In this document: in pieces, positions 22,956 to 27,950 of the stretch
Layout: each line of letters opens with the position of its first letter
Numbering within the stretch: the first letter of the stretch is position 1
NCBI GenBank assembly: GCA_030530045.1
Contig: JAUMVS010000005.1
Location: 1-27,950, forward strand
Reading direction: 5' to 3'
Source of the DNA: Phoenicibacter congonensis
GTDB lineage: Bacteria; Actinomycetota; Coriobacteriia; Coriobacteriales; Eggerthellaceae
DNA length: 27,950 nucleotides
Position numbers and translations under genes: made by a program
The notes under the pieces: generated by a model
Database searches by the model: none
Told to the model about the DNA's origin: nothing
Seen by the model: the letters and a program-made list of their open reading frames with translations, nothing else

Positions 22956-23441
22956 TTACGCATGCCTTTTATTTAAAAACAAGATGTTAATGATAAGCAA
23001 AGCCACACCAATTGTGATTGCGCAATCGGCGACGTTAAAAACTGGATAGTCAATAAAAATCGCTTCAATCATGTCAACTACGTAGCCGTTCATGAAGCGA
23101 TCGACCGCATTACCAAGTCCGCCCGCAAAAAGCAATGCGCATGACACAACCATGAGCTTGTTTATGTTGTTAGAATTCAAGAACACAAAACAGAAAAGCA
23201 AAATGCAAACAATAAGAGCTACGACAATAAAGCCGTTTGTCCAATCACCAAACATTCCCCATGCAGCGCCTGTGTTATGAACGAGCGTCAGTTGCAAAAC
23301 TCCTGGAATTAAAGTTGCGTAAACATCACCAACTTCGTGAACGTTTGCAAGCGACTTAGTCCACTGGTCAATAATCATCACGATTGCAACAATCGCGATA
23401 AAAATGACCAGTGTTACGATGCGGTTGTTTTTAGCTTCCAT
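22956..23441 (-). CDS. lspA: Lipoprotein signal peptidase (signal peptidase II)
   Basis: LspA is a membrane aspartyl protease that cuts prolipoproteins just before the lipidated cysteine; PstS in this window is a predicted substrate. The 161-residue protein has four membrane helices and the conserved motifs DQWTK (25-29), HNTGAAWGMF (55-64), GGLGNAVDR with catalytic D114 and VFNVADCAI with catalytic D139. Length is normal. The ATG immediately follows the ileS stop codon with no spacing, so translation is probably coupled. rluD follows after 3 bases. The ileS-lspA pairing is widespread in bacteria. Confidence 0.97.
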   Translation of the reverse strand: MEAKNNRIVTLVIFIAIVAIVMIIDQWTKSLANVHEVGDVYATLIPGVLQLTLVHNTGAAWGMFGDWTNGFIVVALIVCILLFCFVFLNSNNINKLMVVSCALLFAGGLGNAVDRFMNGYVVDMIEAIFIDYPVFNVADCAITIGVALLIINILFLNKRHA

Positions 23442-26276
23442 TTATTTTTCCAATACGGCAGCGCAACGAGGGCAAACGTCAGCATGCTCACCTTCGCCTG
23501 ACAGTTCGACATAATTCCAGCAACGTGGGCATTTATCCAAAGTTGTCTTTGAAACCTCTGCGCTCATTTCTTCAACTTCAGCAGTAACAAACTCAACTTC
23601 AGCACAAATGAGAAGCTCTGTAATTACGCTTTTGTCATATTTCTCAACAACAGCGAGTTGGTCATTTGTGAGAGTTACTATAACCTTAGCCTCTTGGCTC
23701 TTCTTAATGTTGCCGTTGTTTCTCTCAACCTCGATAGCCTTAGTTGCAGCATCGCGAACGGCGAAAAGAACCTCAAAATCGCTGAGAATTTCTTTAGCTT
23801 CTGTCTCGTTGATTGCAGGTGCAAATGCAGAAGCTTCAGGCCAGCCAGCAAGCTGAACAGAATCTGGTCTGCCTTCTTCGACGAGACCTTGTGGCCAGAA
23901 TGACCAAACTTCCTCAGTTGTGAAGCTCAAAATTGGGCTCAATGTGCGAACAAGGACGTTCAAAACATTCTCAAGAACTGTCTGAACTGCGCGGCGGCGC
24001 TTTGAATCAGGTGCCTCAGAGTAAAGTCTGTCTTTAGCAACATCCATGTAAATTGCACTCAAATCGTTGTTTACAAAGTCATAAAGTGCGCGATAGACGT
24101 TGTGGAATTTGTAGTTTTCATATGCAGTGTTGACGTCGTTTAGAACCTCAGCAAGTTTTGCCATGACCCATTTGTCGATTGGCTCAAGGTCATCGAATGA
24201 TGCAACTCTGTCAGCTGCGGTGAAGTCATTTAAGTTGCCAAGCAAGAAGCGGAAAATGTTTCTGAACTTGCGGTAGGCGTCAGATGTTCTTTGAAGAATT
24301 GAATCAGAAATGCTGACGTCTTGAGAGTAATCAACGCTTGCAACCCAAAGGCGCAAAACATCAGCTCCAACCTTGTTTACAACATCGGCTGGGTCAACGC
24401 CGTTTCCAAGCGATTTGCTCATCTTGCGACCATTTTCGTCAACTGTAAAGCCGCAGTGCATAACTGATTTGTATGGAGCGCAGCCAAATGCGCCAACTGA
24501 AGTCAAAAGTGAGGACTGGAACCAGCCGCGGTGCTGGTCAGAACCCTCGAGGTACATGTCGGCTGGCCAAGTGAGACCTTCATCAGCACGATGCTTCAAA
24601 ACTGAAGTGTGCGAAACGCCACTCTCCCACCAAACATCGAGAATGTCTTTTTCAGGAACAAGGTCTTCACAACCGCAGTGCTCGCATTTTGTGCCTGCAG
24701 GGAGATATTCACTAGGCTTCTTAGTAAACCAAGCGTCAGCACCCTCGGTGTTAAACAAGTCAATGACCGCGTCAAATGTCTCTTCAGTAGCAACCACCTC
24801 GCCGCACTTTGAGCACTTGAACACAGGAATTGGAACGCCCCAGCTACGCTGGCGAGAAATGCACCAGTCTGGACGGTCTTCAACCATTGCACCGATTCTG
24901 TTAGATGCCCATTCTGGAATCCATTTAACGTTGTTATCAATTTCAGCCTTAGCTTTTTCGCGAAGACCAGTTTTGTCCATCGAAACGAACCATTGGTCAG
25001 TTGCGCGGAAGATAACAGGCTCATGGCATCTCCAGCAGTGTGGATAGCTGTGAGTGATGCTAACTTTTGCAACCAAAGTTCCCTGCTCACGCAGCCAATC
25101 GATAATCTTTGGATTTGAATCATCGGTAGAAAGACCAGCAAACTGACCAGCCTCTTCAGTGAGAATGCCGTCATCATCAACTGGCATGAGAGTCATGATG
25201 CCCTCGAATTGAGAAGCCACAACGTAGTCCTCGACGCCATGGCCTGGAGCAGTGTGAACACAGCCTGTGCCTGAGTCAAGAGTTACGTGGTCACCATAAA
25301 TGACCTTGCCTTTGAGGTCTTGTCTGATTGGGCAAGTGTAGGTCAAACCACAAAGTGAGACGCCGTCGGTCACAACGACTTCGCCGTTTTCATCTTTTGC
25401 AAGAGTGTAGTTTTCCCAACCTGAAACTTCTGCAACAGTCTCGACGAGTTCTTTAGCCATAAGCATTGCCTTTCCGTCGCACAAAACCATGACATATTCT
25501 GCCTTTGGCGCAAGAGAAACTGCAGTGTTTGCAGGCAAAGTCCAAGGGGTTGTTGTCCAAATCAAAACATATGGAGTTGCGTCTTTTGCGTCACTATTAG
25601 CAAAAGGAGCAGGAGTTTCATCAAGCAGGAAGTTTACATAAATTGAAGGCGAAGTCTCGTCACCATATTCAATCTCAGCCTCTGCAAGAGCTGTATGGCA
25701 ACGGCTGCACCAGTGAATTGGCTTGCGACCACGATAAATCGCACCGTCGAGATACATCTTCTTGAAAATCTCAACGTTGCCTGACTCAAAGTTTGGAGTA
25801 AATGTGAGGTATGGATGCTCCCAGTCAGCATTTACACCAAGGCGTTTGAAGCCTTCACGCTGCAAGTCGACGCATTTTTCTGCCCAGTCGTGACAAAGAG
25901 AACGAACCTCTGACTGAGGCATGCTCTTCATTTTTTCGGTGCCAAGCTGTTTTTCCACAATATGCTCAATAGGCTGTCCATGGCAATCCCAACCTGGAAC
26001 ATATGGTGTAAAAAACCCGCGCTGTGCGTGTGATTTATTTACAAAGTCTTTCAGAATCTTGTTAAAAGCATGACCGATGTGAATTGGACCATTTGCATAT
26101 GGAGGGCCATCATGCAAAACAAAAGGCTCACCATCCTTGTTTTTCTCCAAAACTTTTTTGTAAATGTCTTCTTCTTGCCACTTCTTCAAAATTTCCGGTT
26201 CGCGATTTGCGAGATCGCCTCGCATTGGGAACTCGGTCTGCGGCAAATTCATCGTGTCTTTGTAATTCTGTGCCAT
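23442..26276 (-). CDS. ileS: Isoleucyl-tRNA synthetase
   Basis: Class I synthetase charging tRNA-Ile, with an editing domain that removes valine. The 944-residue protein has HIGH at 66-69 (in NGPIHIGHA), the editing CP1 insert (GTGCVHTAPGHGVEDY), zinc-type cysteine pairs in the middle (WCSRCH, FKCSKC, KCEHCGCE), KMSKS at about 618-622, the anticodon-binding region and a C-terminal zinc ribbon (CPRCWNY...VCPRC). The C-terminal zinc domain and length fit the bacterial type 1 enzyme. The ATG at 26276 has AAGGA about 6 bases upstream. No T-box leader is present in the 164-bp gap to degV. It opens the ileS-lspA-rluD-coaC-coaB run. Confidence 0.98.
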   Translation of the reverse strand: MAQNYKDTMNLPQTEFPMRGDLANREPEILKKWQEEDIYKKVLEKNKDGEPFVLHDGPPYANGPIHIGHAFNKILKDFVNKSHAQRGFFTPYVPGWDCHGQPIEHIVEKQLGTEKMKSMPQSEVRSLCHDWAEKCVDLQREGFKRLGVNADWEHPYLTFTPNFESGNVEIFKKMYLDGAIYRGRKPIHWCSRCHTALAEAEIEYGDETSPSIYVNFLLDETPAPFANSDAKDATPYVLIWTTTPWTLPANTAVSLAPKAEYVMVLCDGKAMLMAKELVETVAEVSGWENYTLAKDENGEVVVTDGVSLCGLTYTCPIRQDLKGKVIYGDHVTLDSGTGCVHTAPGHGVEDYVVASQFEGIMTLMPVDDDGILTEEAGQFAGLSTDDSNPKIIDWLREQGTLVAKVSITHSYPHCWRCHEPVIFRATDQWFVSMDKTGLREKAKAEIDNNVKWIPEWASNRIGAMVEDRPDWCISRQRSWGVPIPVFKCSKCGEVVATEETFDAVIDLFNTEGADAWFTKKPSEYLPAGTKCEHCGCEDLVPEKDILDVWWESGVSHTSVLKHRADEGLTWPADMYLEGSDQHRGWFQSSLLTSVGAFGCAPYKSVMHCGFTVDENGRKMSKSLGNGVDPADVVNKVGADVLRLWVASVDYSQDVSISDSILQRTSDAYRKFRNIFRFLLGNLNDFTAADRVASFDDLEPIDKWVMAKLAEVLNDVNTAYENYKFHNVYRALYDFVNNDLSAIYMDVAKDRLYSEAPDSKRRRAVQTVLENVLNVLVRTLSPILSFTTEEVWSFWPQGLVEEGRPDSVQLAGWPEASAFAPAINETEAKEILSDFEVLFAVRDAATKAIEVERNNGNIKKSQEAKVIVTLTNDQLAVVEKYDKSVITELLICAEVEFVTAEVEEMSAEVSKTTLDKCPRCWNYVELSGEGEHADVCPRCAAVLEK

Positions 26277-26317
26277 GTCTTTCCTTGTCTTTTAATACAT
26301 AAATTTTTAAGCCCTAA

Positions 26318-26323
26318 AAGTAT
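26318..26323 (-). promoter_or_regulatory. Candidate ileS promoter -10 box
   Basis: Minus-strand TATACT lies 42 bases upstream of the ileS start. No good -35 is seen at 16-18 bp. The gap shared with degV is short (164 bp), so the two promoters are back to back. Confidence 0.35.
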
Positions 26324-26377
26324 ACCGCTTAAAGAATAGAAACCAGCATTTAAGCATTTATTTAGAAATTGTGAATG

Positions 26378-26383
26378 TATAAT
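26378..26383 (+). promoter_or_regulatory. degV promoter -10 box
   Basis: A perfect plus-strand TATAAT lies 57 bases upstream of the degV start, directly preceded by TG. No clear -35 hexamer is seen. The perfect inverted repeat at 26395-26415 would sit in the first transcribed bases. Confidence 0.55.
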
Positions 26384-26394
26384 CTTTTTGGTTT

Positions 26395-26415
26395 TTTAAG
26401 TCACCACGACTTAAA
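26395..26415. repeat. Perfect inverted repeat in the degV leader
   Basis: TTTAAGTC and GACTTAAA (8-bp perfect arms, 5-base spacer ACCAC) lie between the degV -10 box and its ribosome binding site. The position just downstream of the start site suits a repressor operator; it could also form a hairpin in the leader RNA. Confidence 0.65.
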
Positions 26416-26440
26416 CGAAATTAGATAGAGGAGTTTTCTA

Positions 26441-27310
26441 ATGTCTTTCAAAATCATCACCGACTCATGCGCAAATCTCACAGAAGAGCTCTATGATCGC
26501 TACGACATCTCGGTTCTTCCATTGACTTTTATTATTGATGGTCAGCCCTACGCTTCCTATGTAAAGGAAAAGAAGACTGAGCTTGAAGCTTTTTACAAAA
26601 TGATGAGAGACGAAAAACTCATCACAACTTCTCAGCCAAGCCTCGACACTTCGCAAGAGACAATCGAAGCAGTGCTCAAAGATGGCTACGATGTGCTCTA
26701 CCTCGGCTTTTCTTCAGGACTTTCAACTACCTATCAATCGGTAGATTTCATCTGTCAGGAACTCGGAAAACAATATCCTGAGCGCAAAATTATCACTGTC
26801 GACACACTTGCTGCAGCTCTTGGTCAAGGCTTGCTCGTTTGGATGGCAGCTGAAATGCGCGAAGAGGGCAAAACGATGGAAGAGATTGCCGAGTGGGTTG
26901 AAGACCACAAGTTAAACCTCGCCCACTGGTTTACAGTTGATGACCTGCATTACCTCGAGCGCGGTGGTCGTGTTTCAAAGACTGCTGCATTTGCTGCAAC
27001 AATGCTAAACATTAAGCCAGTTTTGCATGTTGATGACGAAGGCCACTTGATTCCAATGGAGAAAGTTCGCGGCCGCAAGAAGTCTTTTGATGCAATTGTT
27101 AAGCACATGAACGACACAATGCTTCAGCCCTACAACTACAAAGTCATCGTTTCTCACGGCGACTGCGAAGACGAGGCACAAACCATGGCTAAGAAAATCA
27201 AAGAAGAAACAGGCGTTGACGTTAGCCTCATTAACTGCCTCGACCCTGTCATCGGTGCTCACTCTGGTCCTGGCACAATGGCGGTTTTCTTCCTTGCAGA
27301 CCACCGCTAG
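26441..27310 (+). CDS. DegV family fatty-acid-binding protein (FakB-like)
   Basis: DegV proteins are cytoplasmic fatty-acid carriers; FakB members present fatty acids to the kinase FakA for phospholipid synthesis. The 289-residue protein has the N-terminal KIITDSCANLTEELYDRYDI, the TTSQPSLD segment, GFSSGLSTTYQS, VDTLAAALGQGLLVWMAAEM and the domain-2 segment LHYLERGGRVSKTAAFAATMLNIKPVLHV, all family hallmarks. The ATG has a strong GAGGAG ribosome binding site 8 bases upstream. No fakA or DAK gene is in the window. Which member (FakB or other) cannot be told. It is divergent from ileS, and a terminator follows it. Confidence 0.93.
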   Translation: MSFKIITDSCANLTEELYDRYDISVLPLTFIIDGQPYASYVKEKKTELEAFYKMMRDEKLITTSQPSLDTSQETIEAVLKDGYDVLYLGFSSGLSTTYQSVDFICQELGKQYPERKIITVDTLAAALGQGLLVWMAAEMREEGKTMEEIAEWVEDHKLNLAHWFTVDDLHYLERGGRVSKTAAFAATMLNIKPVLHVDDEGHLIPMEKVRGRKKSFDAIVKHMNDTMLQPYNYKVIVSHGDCEDEAQTMAKKIKEETGVDVSLINCLDPVIGAHSGPGTMAVFFLADHR

Positions 27311-27391
27311 TCTTTAGGTCAAGTGAAGGGATCGAAAACAAATTTAGGTAAAGCCCTAAAGCAAAAAAGCTTAAAAATATATGAAAAAATG

Positions 27392-27418
27392 AAGAGCCTC
27401 AAACGAGGCTCTTTTTAA
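27392..27418. terminator. Bidirectional terminator between degV and pta
   Basis: AAGAGCCTC and GAGGCTCTT form a perfect 9-bp GC-rich stem with a 4-base loop (AAAC), followed by TTTTTAATTT on the plus strand and CATTTTTTC on the minus strand. It serves the converging degV and pta transcripts. Confidence 0.88.
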
Positions 27419-27522
27419 TTTCTTGATATGTGTAACTCTAAAGCTGGGTTCTTAAACTGCTAGCTTAATAACCGCCAGTTAGCTGCCGTGAGATAAATTG
27501 CAGGCTTCCCAACAATCAACAA

Positions 27523-27950
27523 TTAAGCAACAGGCTGCTGACCTGCCTGAACAGCTGTAATTGCAGCAACACCAACGATGTCTTCTGTGCTGCAACCGCG
27601 AGAGAGATCGTTAACTGGTGCAGCAAGGCCTTGAGTGATTGGGCCGTAGGCTTCTGCCTTCGCGAGGCGCTGCACAAGCTTGTAGCCAATGTTTCCTGCA
27701 TCAAGGTCAGGGAAAATCAAAACGTTTGCACGTCCTGCAACTTCTGACTCAGGGCATTTGCGTTCTGCAACTTCTTTGACGAGAGCAGCATCAAGCTGAA
27801 ACTCACCATCAATTAACATCTCAGGTGCCTGCTCTTTAGCCAGCACTGTGGCTTGAACGACTTTTTGTGAGTCAGAGTTTTTCGCGCTGCCAAAAGTCGA
27901 GTGCGAAAGCATCGCTACTCTTGGTGTTGCGCCTGTGAAGTTTTCAAACG
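27523..27950 (-). CDS. pta: Phosphate acetyltransferase (C-terminal part, runs off window)
   Basis: Pta interconverts acetyl-CoA and acetyl phosphate and, with acetate kinase, yields ATP in fermentation. The visible 142 codons begin inside the gene: reading upstream of the internal ATG at 27912 continues the frame with FENFTGATPRVAMLSHSTFGSAK, the conserved Pta segment. Further marks are DGEFQLDAALV, AGRANVLIFPDLDAGNIGYKLVQRLA and the end QGLAAPVNDLSRGCSTEDIVGVAAITAVQA. The N-terminal half lies beyond base 27950. No ackA follows: after the stop come about 105 bases without a recognisable gene and then the terminator shared with degV. Confidence 0.95.
   Translation of the reverse strand, partial: FENFTGATPRVAMLSHSTFGSAKNSDSQKVVQATVLAKEQAPEMLIDGEFQLDAALVKEVAERKCPESEVAGRANVLIFPDLDAGNIGYKLVQRLAKAEAYGPITQGLAAPVNDLSRGCSTEDIVGVAAITAVQAGQQPVA

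Noticed and set aside
24373..25047. A 224-codon open frame on the plus strand opposite ileS
   Set aside because: It is antisense to conserved ileS codons, resembles no protein family, and has composition expected of a shadow frame.
26277..26440. T-box riboswitch upstream of ileS
   Set aside because: The gap is only 164 bp, shared with the degV promoter, and no T-box sequence or specifier stem was found.
27419..27522. Small gene or RNA between the terminator and pta
   Set aside because: No start signal, no conserved frame and only weak self-complementarity; I see nothing I can name.

Overview
This window looks like ordinary chromosomal DNA of a Gram-positive bacterium. My best guess is a low-GC member of the Coriobacteriia (Atopobiaceae: Atopobium, Lancefieldella or Olsenella relatives). 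The reasons are the Gram-positive gene order spoVS-rny-recA-cinA-pgsA-rimO-rodZ-ftsK, RNase Y together with RNase J, SpoVS without other sporulation genes, AT-leaning composition by eye, and a leaderless-looking regulator gene. A Firmicute cannot be excluded without a database search. No insertion sequence, prophage, CRISPR array or other mobile element was seen.

Region 1 (1-14.9 kb, all on the minus strand, so transcription runs right to left) is a long core block: rpsO, pnp, RNase J, ftsK, rodZ-like, yajQ, rimO, a pgsA-pncC fusion, recA, rny and spoVS (cut by the window start). It combines three RNA-decay enzymes (PNPase, RNase J, RNase Y) with chromosome segregation (FtsK), morphogenesis (RodZ), phospholipid synthesis (PgsA), NMN deamidation (PncC) and recombination (RecA). 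recA, rny, spoVS and rpsO each appear to have their own promoter. Likely terminators lie after pgsA-pncC and between rpsO and pnp.

Region 2 (15.1-20.5 kb) is a phosphate module. pstS-pstC-pstA-pstB run on the minus strand, with pstC/pstA and pstA/pstB overlapping by one base. A divergent two-component pair on the plus strand (PhoB/RegX3-like regulator and PhoR-like kinase) shares the intergenic region with pstS. No phoU is present beside them.

Region 3 (20.6-26.3 kb, minus strand) holds a tRNA-Pro(GGG) and the compact run ileS-lspA-rluD-coaC-coaB: isoleucyl-tRNA synthetase, lipoprotein signal peptidase, pseudouridine synthase, and the two steps of phosphopantetheine synthesis as separate genes. 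Region 4 (26.4-27.95 kb) has degV on the plus strand and the C-terminal part of pta on the minus strand, converging on a shared bidirectional terminator.

The most unusual items are the single-frame fusion of PgsA to a CinA-type PncC domain; an array of GTGAA motifs in exact 11-bp register in the 340-bp gap upstream of recA; perfect inverted repeats in the rny and degV leaders and across the recA promoter; a very long Ser/Arg-rich linker in the RodZ-like protein; and the split coaC/coaB pair with no visible ribosome binding site for coaB. I did not find a convincing new multi-gene system.
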